51,538 bases of DNA from an uncultured Pseudohongiella sp. (lineage in GTDB: Bacteria > Pseudomonadota > Gammaproteobacteria > Pseudomonadales > Pseudohongiellaceae), in assembly GCA_902591495.1 (NCBI GenBank), contig CACJAW010000012.1, positions 1 to 51,538 of the forward strand, written 5' to 3'. The notes below the pieces were generated by a model. That model was not told where the DNA came from. It made no database searches and saw only the letters and a list, made by a program, of their open reading frames with translations. Every line of letters begins with the position of its first letter. Position 1 is the stretch's first letter. Below are positions 1 to 8,380 of the stretch, piece by piece. Position numbers and translations under genes: made by a program.

Positions 1-1962
1 GGAAAATCGATCATTTGGACGCCAAACAATACCAGCTCCTGTAGTTATCGCTTTGGGGCCCAAATCTTCTTGTCCCGCGTCTAGGTTGACAGACCAAGCA
101 AGCACATTCGCTGGATTTGAGCTAAAACTAGTACGTAAACTGAAACGCTCTGGAATACGGAAATCACCTGTGCCTCTGCCAAGCCTGTCGTCCACTTTCC
201 TGGGGGCATGGCGAACCGATATATCGAAGGTGTTGTTGTTAAGGTAGTTCCATGTCCTACCCACAAAACGGCCAAGCCCTACAGGTCTCCCATCATCAGC
301 ATTGTATTGATTTATTAGACCGTATGTAGTCGTTCTTGACTGAAGACCAGGGACGTCAGATTCGGTGAGTACAAAGTTATAGTCTAAATTTTGCTGTGAG
401 TTTCTTGCAAGGAAACCCATGTCATTCATATCGAATTGATCATCGATGTAAGTTGCTCTCAAAATATGCTGTGCGCCTTGACGCGGAGCGTAGCTAATAT
501 CACCCAAAAAGCCAGAACCAGTAACACCATCAACATCACTGTGCATAAACTGACCATCTAGCGCCCAGCGTTGATCAGCTGAAAAATAATGTGCATCAAT
601 GGCATTAACCGTTGAATTAATCTCTGGATGGGATATATCGGTACCCATCCAACCAATAGATCGACGACTACCACCACTGGTGTCCTCATAAAGGAAACGA
701 CCGACAGCAAAATCCCGTCCGGTAGCCTGAAGATCCACACGCGTCCCATCGGATAATGTCCCCTGAATTTCTGGGTTATCCTCTGACGCTAGGAGCGTAC
801 CGTACCGTAAGTTCCCATTTTGCCCGGTGAATTTTACCGCACCTAACAAATCAGTGGGCTGACTCAAATCAGTTGGTCTGACGGTTACACCATCAGGAAC
901 AGTAAACTTAGATGCCCCTCCAATCCTGCGTGTATTCAATAAAGAAATCGGCCCTCCTGGCGGTCCACGAAAACGTTGTCTGCCAGCGGATCGGGGGCTC
1001 GTGTTAAAGATCTCCTGTCCTTCCTGAAAAAAGACACGCCGCTCGGGAAAGAAAACCTCAAAAGCCGTCAGGTTCACGACTACATCATCCGACTCAACGG
1101 TGCCAAAGTCCGGATTCAAGGTGCTAGACAGAAGCGTATTTGTTGTCGGTCGCCAATAGATATCAGCCCCTACCCGACTGTTTGCGTCATGGCTGATACC
1201 ATCAAAGACGCTAGATACAAAAGGATAAACTGTTAGTTGTCTACGCGGTTCAATATCACTTAACTCGTATTTTCTAAAACCGCTTAAGAAGATGTTCCGA
1301 GTCAACGGTAATGGCGGAGATCCCCACCTTACTCCTTCCTGAGCTAAATCTCTGCTGAATGCCAAACCTATCTTGCGATCGCCATCCGTTTGGGGCAATG
1401 GCATGACAGACCAGGGCATGAAAAATTCGGCACTCCATCCTTCCTCTACGACCTGGGTACGGCCATCCCAAGCGCCGTCCCACTGTGGATTGACTTGAAG
1501 CTCAGGAAGCAACGAATAATCAAATTGACTGTCGCCAAGACTTAAACGCATGCCATAACCGTAGCGACCCTCTCCCGAAGCGTCTATTATCACTCCTATA
1601 GAATCAGTTACTATATTGCCGGGAGAGGTGTCTCGCGCGATTAATCGCGAAATTACGGTCTCCGCTGGTTGGTGATTTACAATGCCGAAGTAAATGCCTG
1701 TTTCAGTATAAAAAAAACGAATATCGGTCTTGTAAGGTGCATCTTCTAAGGTATCAGGCTGAACTATTTTCATGCCATCTACTACAGGCACACTTTGCCA
1801 CACAGCTTCGTCCACGAAACCATCCAATACAATTTTTACTTCTGCTTCCTTAAACTGCGTAATACGTGGTAATTGTTGAGATAGCACTTGAGCACTCAAG
1901 AAAGTGCAAAGTGATGCTGTAAGGAGTTTTGTGATTAATAAATTAGTTTTAGCGCCTGTCAC
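1..1962 (-). CDS. DUF5916 outer-membrane protein with CBM9-like N-terminus (C-terminus outside window)
   Basis: An open minus-strand frame runs from a GTG at 1962 to the window edge with no stop, giving 654 codons; the end is missing. A signal peptide ends near residue 29. The N-terminal 220 residues resemble the CBM9-like domain found in this family (LDGFVDEAVW near the start). The motif NPDFGTVESDD, followed by NLTAFEVFFPERRVFFQEG at roughly residues 275-310, is the hallmark of DUF5916 proteins. The remainder is rich in alternating polar and aromatic residues, as in an outer-membrane beta-barrel. An in-frame TAG lies shortly upstream and AAGG precedes the GTG, which supports this start. In the family these are surface proteins often found with peptidase or TonB systems, but the substrate is unknown. 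The downstream gene is a secreted peptidase on the same strand; a functional link is inference. Confidence 0.85.
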   Translation of the reverse strand, partial: MTGAKTNLLITKLLTASLCTFLSAQVLSQQLPRITQFKEAEVKIVLDGFVDEAVWQSVPVVDGMKIVQPDTLEDAPYKTDIRFFYTETGIYFGIVNHQPAETVISRLIARDTSPGNIVTDSIGVIIDASGEGRYGYGMRLSLGDSQFDYSLLPELQVNPQWDGAWDGRTQVVEEGWSAEFFMPWSVMPLPQTDGDRKIGLAFSRDLAQEGVRWGSPPLPLTRNIFLSGFRKYELSDIEPRRQLTVYPFVSSVFDGISHDANSRVGADIYWRPTTNTLLSSTLNPDFGTVESDDVVVNLTAFEVFFPERRVFFQEGQEIFNTSPRSAGRQRFRGPPGGPISLLNTRRIGGASKFTVPDGVTVRPTDLSQPTDLLGAVKFTGQNGNLRYGTLLASEDNPEIQGTLSDGTRVDLQATGRDFAVGRFLYEDTSGGSRRSIGWMGTDISHPEINSTVNAIDAHYFSADQRWALDGQFMHSDVDGVTGSGFLGDISYAPRQGAQHILRATYIDDQFDMNDMGFLARNSQQNLDYNFVLTESDVPGLQSRTTTYGLINQYNADDGRPVGLGRFVGRTWNYLNNNTFDISVRHAPRKVDDRLGRGTGDFRIPERFSLRTSFSSNPANVLAWSVNLDAGQEDLGPKAITTGAGIVWRPNDRFS

Positions 1963-2178
1963 GACAGCCTTCAGAAAGAGAGATTGCTAATGATGGGTGC
2001 GGACTATATCTGAAACTCTTGTTGATTTCTTTTCTAGCAACACTTAGTTGCAATTTAAAAATTATAAACCCCTGCCACAATTTGTCAGAAAACTTATTTT
2101 TTTTTCCACTTTTTGGCCTTCGTAAAGACTCAAGTGTCTTTTTTAATAAAACTTTGAGAAATTGACAGGTGACTGCAA

Positions 2179-2331
2179 ATGAAATGGAGTAAAAGAAAAC
2201 AGAACGTTCTTTTCGTTGAAGAAGATGGGAAATACAATTGGTCAAGAGAGCAGTCTGGCTTGAATCGACGGTTGATTTATCTCTCTTTACTATTTCTCGG
2301 CGCCGCAGTTTTTTTCAGCGCTCTATCTTGA
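2179..2331 (+). CDS. probable 50-residue single-pass membrane protein
   Basis: This short frame lies in the gap between the DUF5916 gene and the M1/M28 peptidase gene. It starts with ATG, with AGGTG seven bases upstream. The first 30 residues are polar and basic (begins MKWSKRKQNV). Residues 31-49 form one hydrophobic segment rich in Leu, Phe and Ala (RLIYLSLLFLGAAVFF), so the N-terminus is probably cytoplasmic. The stop is one base from the stop of the convergent peptidase gene. I recognise no family. The good ribosome site, the charge pattern before the membrane segment and the clean fit between neighbours favour a real gene, but a chance frame of 50 codons cannot be excluded. Confidence 0.45.
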   Translation: MKWSKRKQNVLFVEEDGKYNWSREQSGLNRRLIYLSLLFLGAAVFFSALS

Positions 2332-2332
2332 T

Positions 2333-5300
2333 CTAACGTGCTTTTAAAGTGGCCTCTATAGAAATCGTTTGGCCATCTCGCAAAACATCGATAGCGATCT
2401 TGTCGCCAGGTTCTGACTCCCGAAGAAGGTTAGAGTACGATTGCATGTCCTCAATCGTCTCACCATCATAATTTAACAAGACGTCTAGCGCTTGGAGACC
2501 AGCTTCCTCGGCAGCGCCTCCCGGAGTTATTCCAGATATTCTAATGCCTTCGCCAGAGTAGGCGAAGTCTGGAACAGTGCCTAAACTCGCAGATCGCTCA
2601 CTCGTCTGTCTCTGCACCTCTATTTGCTTCGCGTTTTCAAGATTCACTCTAAGTGGATCGGTTCGATCTCCAAGATATGCAGAAGCCTCTTCTAGCCAGA
2701 GGGCAACGTTGGACATACCATCCAAATCTAACTTATCCAGGGTATCGCTTGGTTGATGAAAATCAAGATGCATACCACTAAACAGATGTATAGCTGGAAT
2801 TCCAGAATTAAGAAAACTAACGTGGTCACCACTAGCGATAGTTTCACTCGGAAATTCAGACTGCACCCCAATGGTAAAACCAATACCTTGAGCTATGAAT
2901 GGCCATTCGTAAGCAGACTCCGAGCCAAAAATTTGTAGATTTTTACCATCCAGCCTTCCAATGCTATCGACATTAACCATCGCAAAGTAATCTTCAGATT
3001 CAAGCCCACTTAGTGGATTTTTAATGAAGTACTCAGATCCAAACAACCCGCTTTCTTCTCCACTAAATGCAACGAAGATTATAGGTCTCTGTGGCGAGTA
3101 AGCTCGGGACAGCTTCGCCGCAACCTCAATCAGAACACTTATCCCGGACGCGTTATCATCAGCCCCTGGATGAAGAACACCATTTTCGTCTATACCGATA
3201 TGATCATAGTGAGCGCCTATGATCACAGGTTGAGTTTCTAACTCTTTGTTAACTCCTGGAATAATTCCAATCACATTAGTAAGCTCTACATCTTTAGAGC
3301 CCTCAATATTTTGGAGCCACTTTTGTTGATAACTTCCATTTATAGGCTTTAAACCAGCCCGACGAAACTGCTCAGTTATGTAGACTGCCGCTTTCTCTAT
3401 TCCCATAGAACCTAACCCTCGGCCTTGCATCCTTTCGTCAGTTAGCTTACTGACGTGCCTTGATAAACGTTCTGGAAGATATTTAGGGGGCAGAGTTGTT
3501 AGTGTCTTTTGGATCGGTAGAGAAGCTAATTCGATTAAATAGTCACTACCCTCTTTGATCCATTGCATGGGAGAATTCGGGCTAGACCAGACACCTTTCA
3601 CATCGTTAGTAGGTTCACTTCCAGTAAAACTAAGGTAAGAGTATTTTCCATAGTGCGGTAATTTCTCAATCATACCGGGCATTGCTATTACATCGTCGAC
3701 ATGAATCCAGCCAATCGCCAGTTCTGGATCACTAGGGTGTCGCCCAATCATTACCGTGCTCCGATTTTGGTACTCGATTTCCCTACCTAGTATTTCAATA
3801 CCGTTTTCAATGTCGGCTACACCATAAAGGTTGGTTGCTGAAAAAATCTCATCTACAAAAGGGTTATCATTTCCCAGTACCCAGACGGATCTATCCTCGG
3901 GCAACGCTTGTATGGAATCAGCAAATATTATTTCGAAGTCAGAGCGACCACCAAACTCCTCAGCGAGACGGACCCAATGCTGCCTGTTGTTGTCTGGCAA
4001 TATAAAAGCAATACGAGAAGAGCCAAAAAGCTCTCCGACTGTAGGAGGAGTTTCCTCTCTATCTAACTGTCTAAAAACATCAAAATAAGGGTCGACCAAA
4101 ACTGCTTCCATGCGATCATAGTTTTCAACAAAGAACCCTTCCAATTTCTGCGAAAGGTCTACGTCGAATAACTGCGGCTGCTCTTGGCCGTCATAAAATA
4201 TGGCAACAGGTACTGTCATTAAGTATGGATCGTCAAAATGAGTTTGTGCGAAGGTTATTCTCGCTCGATTATTAGTAGCTTCTTCAACAGAAATAGATAG
4301 CTCAGGTGCACCAGTACGATTCACCCATTGGTCAAAGAATAACGATAAATCTCTCCCACTGAGAGAAGAGAACAGCCTTTCGATATCCTTAAAGGATGTT
4401 CTTCTATATTTATATTCTGAATACAGTGCCTGCAATCCTTCAATGAATAATTCATCACCTAATTCAGACCTCAGCATGTGCCAAAGCATAAGTGTCTTAC
4501 CGTATCCAATTGCTTGAGAAGCGGCGGAATTTCTCGATGTAAATTTAGACAGGGGAAAATCAGAAGCCTCAGAAACGTAATTCTTATAACGAGCTAACAT
4601 TTCTTTACGATATTCGTGACCAGTGCCATTTATTGCCCTAAAAAGATGGTCCGCCAGGTACGCCGTTAATCCTTCGCTCCAATTCCCAGTGGCGTAGTCC
4701 GGATAAACACTATTCCCCCACCAGTTGTGCAAAATCTCATGAGGATAAGAAGATTCTAAAATGAAAGGGAACCGAATTATTTGTTCGCCAAGCAGCGTAA
4801 AGGAAGGCATTCCGTAGCCCGTTTCCCAAAAATTCTCGACGAGCGCAAACTTACTGAATGGGTATGTTCCAATAAGTGGTTCATATAGATTGAGGTATCT
4901 CTCGGTTGCATCCATGTACTTCGTGGCAAGATTAGAATCCGGTGTTCGTAAATAGGTCAGAACTTCAACATCATCGGTCTGGACCGAGTACTCTGTGAAC
5001 TCGGCAGCTATCAAATAAATCTCCTCCATGGGGTCATCACTTCTCCAACCGTTTACCCCATTTCGATCGCCTTGGCTCACTACTTTCCACCCGGAAGCAG
5101 AGTCTGCAAATTTGACCTCCATTTCAAAAGTGATGAATGAATCGCCAAAAAGCGGAACCCATACGCTGGCATAATTTAAATAAACTCCGAGCTGATCTAT
5201 AATCCCGCTAGTTTCTGAAAAACTCTGTGCATACTCCCCACTATCTTGCTCAGCTAAGTCATAGATTGAACCACTATAATTTAATTTTATTTGACTCGTT

Positions 5301-5665
5301 CTATCACTCCCTACCAATGCATAAGTGTTTGTGTTTGCAATAGAAGTGCCAGTTGAATTACTTTCGTCATACGAATCAGGATAAGTATTTGTCAAGATAG
5401 AGACGTCATGTGACGAATCATTAATTGAAAGATCACTATTCAAAGAAAACTGTACAACATTTTTTACAAGGTTTTCTGGCAGAGTGATAACGTCCTCAAC
5501 GCTGATTTGTCGACTTTCTGGGTCCAGAAAGACCTTTAAGTCATGATGTAAAATCAGGTCTGACTCAACGTTAAGATTTTCTACTTCTTGACTGGCCGCA
5601 ATTGAATAGCACCATACAAAAGCTAGGCCTAAAAGTGCTGACTTTACCCTCATTTTGTTGTCCAT
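2333..5665 (-). CDS. secreted fusion peptidase: M1-like zinc domain, M28 aminopeptidase domain, C-terminal PDZ
   Basis: The protein has 1110 residues and a signal peptide ending near residue 26. An M1-type gluzincin domain has the zinc motif HEILHNWWGN near residue 310 and NWSEG about 18 residues later supplying the third ligand. The usual GAMEN motif is replaced by GYGMPSF, so aminopeptidase specificity is doubtful. Residues 550-720 match nothing I know. An M28 domain spans about 740-1000 with the ligand set AHYDH, GADDNASG, GEESG, NVDS and FHQPSD, all intact. A PDZ-like module (GITPGGAAEEAGLQALDVLL) ends the protein. Likely role: extracytoplasmic peptide degradation. The ATG overlaps the preceding gene's TGA by one base (TGATG), so translation is probably coupled to the TolB-like gene. 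An earlier TTG at 5668 is possible but less likely. Confidence 0.88.
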   Translation of the reverse strand: MDNKMRVKSALLGLAFVWCYSIAASQEVENLNVESDLILHHDLKVFLDPESRQISVEDVITLPENLVKNVVQFSLNSDLSINDSSHDVSILTNTYPDSYDESNSTGTSIANTNTYALVGSDRTSQIKLNYSGSIYDLAEQDSGEYAQSFSETSGIIDQLGVYLNYASVWVPLFGDSFITFEMEVKFADSASGWKVVSQGDRNGVNGWRSDDPMEEIYLIAAEFTEYSVQTDDVEVLTYLRTPDSNLATKYMDATERYLNLYEPLIGTYPFSKFALVENFWETGYGMPSFTLLGEQIIRFPFILESSYPHEILHNWWGNSVYPDYATGNWSEGLTAYLADHLFRAINGTGHEYRKEMLARYKNYVSEASDFPLSKFTSRNSAASQAIGYGKTLMLWHMLRSELGDELFIEGLQALYSEYKYRRTSFKDIERLFSSLSGRDLSLFFDQWVNRTGAPELSISVEEATNNRARITFAQTHFDDPYLMTVPVAIFYDGQEQPQLFDVDLSQKLEGFFVENYDRMEAVLVDPYFDVFRQLDREETPPTVGELFGSSRIAFILPDNNRQHWVRLAEEFGGRSDFEIIFADSIQALPEDRSVWVLGNDNPFVDEIFSATNLYGVADIENGIEILGREIEYQNRSTVMIGRHPSDPELAIGWIHVDDVIAMPGMIEKLPHYGKYSYLSFTGSEPTNDVKGVWSSPNSPMQWIKEGSDYLIELASLPIQKTLTTLPPKYLPERLSRHVSKLTDERMQGRGLGSMGIEKAAVYITEQFRRAGLKPINGSYQQKWLQNIEGSKDVELTNVIGIIPGVNKELETQPVIIGAHYDHIGIDENGVLHPGADDNASGISVLIEVAAKLSRAYSPQRPIIFVAFSGEESGLFGSEYFIKNPLSGLESEDYFAMVNVDSIGRLDGKNLQIFGSESAYEWPFIAQGIGFTIGVQSEFPSETIASGDHVSFLNSGIPAIHLFSGMHLDFHQPSDTLDKLDLDGMSNVALWLEEASAYLGDRTDPLRVNLENAKQIEVQRQTSERSASLGTVPDFAYSGEGIRISGITPGGAAEEAGLQALDVLLNYDGETIEDMQSYSNLLRESEPGDKIAIDVLRDGQTISIEATLKAR

Positions 5666-6846
5666 CAATCTAGATAAAGTAATTCTAGTGCACGACTATG
5701 ATTCCACTGAGCATAGTGTATCTGAGAGGTGCCATCCGAAGTCCGAGTTGTGCTCCAAGCTATATTTTTTCCATCTGGCGAAAAGACTGGCAGAATATCA
5801 GTGCCATCAGTGTTAGTCACACGAATTGGCGGATTCAATCCCTTAGTATCAACCATAAAGAGTTCGAAATTCGCATGTCCAAGAACGTTGCTCGAATAGA
5901 TAATGTATTTCCCACTTGGATGAAAATAAGGACCCCAAGCCACCATCGAATCCGCCGTTAATTGCCTCTGGTTTGTGCCATCGACATCCATTACCCAGAT
6001 CTCTGCGCTATTACCATCGGGGTTAAAACGCCTCCATACTATCTGTGTGTCGTCCGCGCTAAAAAATGGACCTCCGTCGTAGCCCGGAGAATTAGTGAGC
6101 TTTTGCACGTTACTACCGTCGGCGTCCATAATATATAGATCCATAAAGTAGGAGCTATCGTCTTCAAAAAGTTTCTGCTCTGCCTGGCTGAGAAGCCGCC
6201 CATACGCTTCGCGGTTTGAAGCAAACAGTATTTTTTTACCGTCGCTCGAATAAGAGCCCTCGGCGTCATAGCCCTCTGTGTCCGTTAAATTAACGAGACC
6301 ACTGCCATCAGATTTAGCTTGGTAAATATCGTAGTGGCTGTCGTAATCCCATCCATAGGGACGATCAATCCCGCTTTCACGAATTCTTATTTCCTCAGCT
6401 TGCTTTGCAAGCGCTTGAGGGTCTTCATGCGTTGAGGAGAACATAACTAAATCTAAATTTGGGTGAAACCATGGGCAGGTAGTGAGTCCTACTCCAGGGG
6501 AGACAAGCGATGTGTCTCCAGTTTGTAAATCTCGAACAAAGATTTGGTAAAACGGGTTATTCCCACGGACCTCACTCTGAAATATAAGTTGACTCCCGTC
6601 TGCAGAGAAGTATCCCTCTCCTGACCTAAGGCTATCAGTTATAAGCTGATGAGTCCCAATTAAAAGTTCTGACTCGAAGTAAGTATCAAACCCGGCAGGG
6701 GCAGCCGGCTCTTCGTAACTTGTTGCGCCAGAGTAACCGTCTGGTGAATTGTCTGATTGAGCAAATGCACTCTTCACTAAAAATCCACATGTCATCAGGC
6801 TTAGTGTCAAAGTTGGCAAAACAAGTGCAGCTTTTAATGTCTTCAT
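5665..6846 (-). CDS. secreted TolB-like beta-propeller protein (PD40 repeats)
   Basis: A protein of 393 residues with a signal peptide (MKTLKAALVLPTLTLSLM onward, Ala-rich cleavage site near residue 30). It contains repeated PD40/TolB blades, visible as FSADGSQLIF, YSSDGKKILFAS, FFSADDTQIVW, FHPSGKYIIYSS and FSPDGKNIAW, each preceded by an aspartate-rich turn such as MDADGSN or MDVDGTN. The family folds as a six-bladed propeller that binds peptides or protein partners; no catalytic site is visible. The frame could begin at a TTG at 6900, but that would overlap the preceding gene by 41 bases and place the signal peptide internally, so the ATG at 6846 is preferred. It is translationally coupled to the M1/M28 peptidase downstream. 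The pair may work like other propeller-peptidase pairs that screen substrates, which is inference. Confidence 0.85.
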   Translation of the reverse strand: MKTLKAALVLPTLTLSLMTCGFLVKSAFAQSDNSPDGYSGATSYEEPAAPAGFDTYFESELLIGTHQLITDSLRSGEGYFSADGSQLIFQSEVRGNNPFYQIFVRDLQTGDTSLVSPGVGLTTCPWFHPNLDLVMFSSTHEDPQALAKQAEEIRIRESGIDRPYGWDYDSHYDIYQAKSDGSGLVNLTDTEGYDAEGSYSSDGKKILFASNREAYGRLLSQAEQKLFEDDSSYFMDLYIMDADGSNVQKLTNSPGYDGGPFFSADDTQIVWRRFNPDGNSAEIWVMDVDGTNQRQLTADSMVAWGPYFHPSGKYIIYSSNVLGHANFELFMVDTKGLNPPIRVTNTDGTDILPVFSPDGKNIAWSTTRTSDGTSQIHYAQWNHSRALELLYLD

Positions 6847-6859
6847 AGTTTTAGCGGAC

Positions 6860-7858
6860 CTAATCAAATTGAAAATTTTTATGCTGGGGGAAAACACCAA
6901 AAAGTCCTCCAGTATGAATGAATACGATATTTTTAGCCCCTTGGAGCCTTCCGCGATCGCCTAGACTAAGCTCACTAACCATCCCATGGAACGCCTTACC
7001 CGTGTAAACCGGATCAAGGAAGACGCCCTCTACTTTAGCGAGATTGGCTATTGTTTTAAAGACAATTTCCTCCGCCTCACCGTAGGCGGGCCCCATGTAG
7101 CCCTCAAGAGTTTTAATATTTAAGGCTGTTTCGTCAAATTCTGTTTTGTAACGCTGCTTCCATAAAGACACATCAGTTTTTATCTTGTCTTCAAAGTAAT
7201 TCGAATCGTCACAAACATTGAATGCTACAATTTTACTCTTAGCCTTTTGAATTTGAGCTCCAACCAATAAGCCTGCTTGTGTTCCTCCAGAGCCCGTGGC
7301 CACAACGACATATTCTGGATCTACACCGTTATCGTTGAAATCCTTGGTCAATTCTTCCCAGGCTGCGATGTAACCCCAAATTCCAATTTCATCCGATGCA
7401 CCGGTTGGAATAAAATGCGCCTTATCTCCTCTGCCTCGATACTCCTCTTGTAAGGATGCTGCAAATGCTTCGTGACCGCTCCAATCTTTCTGTGGCAGGT
7501 AGCTAATTTCTGCGCCTGCCAAAAGATCTAGCAGCAAATTTCCCTCAATTAATTCAGGTTTTTGCCCCCGCAAAATTAAGTGAACTTTTAAGCCAAGCTT
7601 TGCGCCTATAACAGCTGTAGCTCTGCAATGGTTAGACTGAATGCCACCGCAGGTAATCAGGGTATTACAACCTTCTTTAAGTGCATGGGCAATGCTGAAT
7701 TCCAACTTCCTAACTTTGTTTCCTGAAACCTCAGTCCCAGTTAGCTCATCATGCTTGATCCAGATAGTCCCATCGAAGTTAGGAACAGTAAATTTCTCCA
7801 GCTTTTTGAAGGGTGTCGGCAAGGAAGCAAGTGGAATCCTATCTGGATACTTAATCAT
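6860..7858 (-). CDS. PLP-dependent 1-aminocyclopropane-1-carboxylate deaminase / D-cysteine desulfhydrase family enzyme
   Basis: A cytoplasmic protein of 332 residues of fold type II PLP enzymes. The motif GNKVRKLEF near residues 46-54 carries the family's PLP-binding lysine, and CGGIQSNHCRATA just after matches the substrate/phosphate-binding region of the ACC deaminase and D-cysteine desulfhydrase family. A glycine-rich ATGSGGTQAG segment near residue 190 would bind the PLP phosphate, and HTGGLFG lies near the C-terminus. Members split alpha-amino acids to ammonia plus a keto acid, or D-cysteine to pyruvate, sulfide and ammonia; I cannot choose between them from sequence. It is first in the unit with the TolB-like and M1/M28 genes (13 bases to the next start). 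A link to D-amino acids released from peptides is inference. Confidence 0.85.
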   Translation of the reverse strand: MIKYPDRIPLASLPTPFKKLEKFTVPNFDGTIWIKHDELTGTEVSGNKVRKLEFSIAHALKEGCNTLITCGGIQSNHCRATAVIGAKLGLKVHLILRGQKPELIEGNLLLDLLAGAEISYLPQKDWSGHEAFAASLQEEYRGRGDKAHFIPTGASDEIGIWGYIAAWEELTKDFNDNGVDPEYVVVATGSGGTQAGLLVGAQIQKAKSKIVAFNVCDDSNYFEDKIKTDVSLWKQRYKTEFDETALNIKTLEGYMGPAYGEAEEIVFKTIANLAKVEGVFLDPVYTGKAFHGMVSELSLGDRGRLQGAKNIVFIHTGGLFGVFPQHKNFQFD

Positions 7859-7874
7859 TATTTATCTGAACAGA

Positions 7875-7899
7875 AATAAAAAAGGGAGTCTACACTCCC
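7875..7899 (-). terminator. rho-independent terminator after the molybdo-hydroxylase operon
   Basis: Read on the minus strand, GGGAGT and ACTCCC flank a four-base loop and are followed directly by six T residues. It lies about 50 bases past the stop of the last operon gene and only 16 bases before the start of the PLP enzyme gene, so the latter's leader must contain or abut this hairpin. A TATAAG at 7899-7904 just upstream of the hairpin could be a -10 element for the next unit. Confidence 0.7.
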
Positions 7900-7947
7900 C
7901 TTATAATCACTAATACCCCCAAAGTGTGGGGTTTTTCCTACTTTTAG

Positions 7948-8352
7948 TTATTTTTTCATCGCGTCATACGCCATCACTCCGCTTACCTCCTCTGTCGCGA
8001 GAGGCCTAAGTGCCTCGCTATAGAGAAACAAATCTGTAAGCACGGCGCGTAAATGAATGGATGCGTTTAAATTGTCAACAACTTCAGAACCTATTTTCTC
8101 TTGATTGAGTAAAAAGGTTAGTGCAGCACTGGCTTTAGAACAATCATTAGCAATTAGCTGCTCAAAGTCATCGTCGCTCGCCGAGAAACTCTCGACTATC
8201 ATAGCCATAGCATCAACCATATTTTGAATTGTGGGTCTGGCATGTGGACCAGGTCCGTCTGTCTCATCTGAAGCTGGTCTTCCTTGCGCTGCATAAGCTA
8301 AAAGGAACTCATAACCGGCTTCAATAGTCTCGATACTCTCTTCAATATCCAT
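7948..8352 (-). CDS. unknown helical protein at the end of the molybdo-hydroxylase operon
   Basis: A predicted cytoplasmic protein of 134 residues, acidic in its N-terminal half (MDIEESIETIEAGYEFLL) and apparently all-helical, with no signal peptide or membrane span. No family is recognised. A Pro/Gly/His-rich stretch (DGPGPHARPT, near residues 33-42) breaks the helices, and the only cysteine is near residue 71. The frame is open upstream to 8418, but that extension overlaps the cytochrome b gene, whereas the ATG at 8352 leaves a 28-base gap. Position last in the operon suggests an accessory or assembly role for the hydroxylase or its cytochrome. This is inference from location only. Confidence 0.7.
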   Translation of the reverse strand: MDIEESIETIEAGYEFLLAYAAQGRPASDETDGPGPHARPTIQNMVDAMAMIVESFSASDDDFEQLIANDCSKASAALTFLLNQEKIGSEVVDNLNASIHLRAVLTDLFLYSEALRPLATEEVSGVMAYDAMKK

Positions 8353-8380
8353 ATAAGTACTTCCAATAATAACCCTGAAA

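Noticed and set aside
1949..2245. Minus-strand frame of 98 codons in the gap before the DUF5916 gene
   Set aside because: It overlaps the start of the DUF5916 gene in another frame, is rich in Lys, Phe and Ser as expected for AT-rich non-coding DNA, and has no recognisable domain.
7916..7936. Hairpin CCCC/GGGG followed by TTTTT on the plus strand
   Set aside because: No plus-strand gene lies upstream for it to terminate, and on the minus strand it has no T-run.
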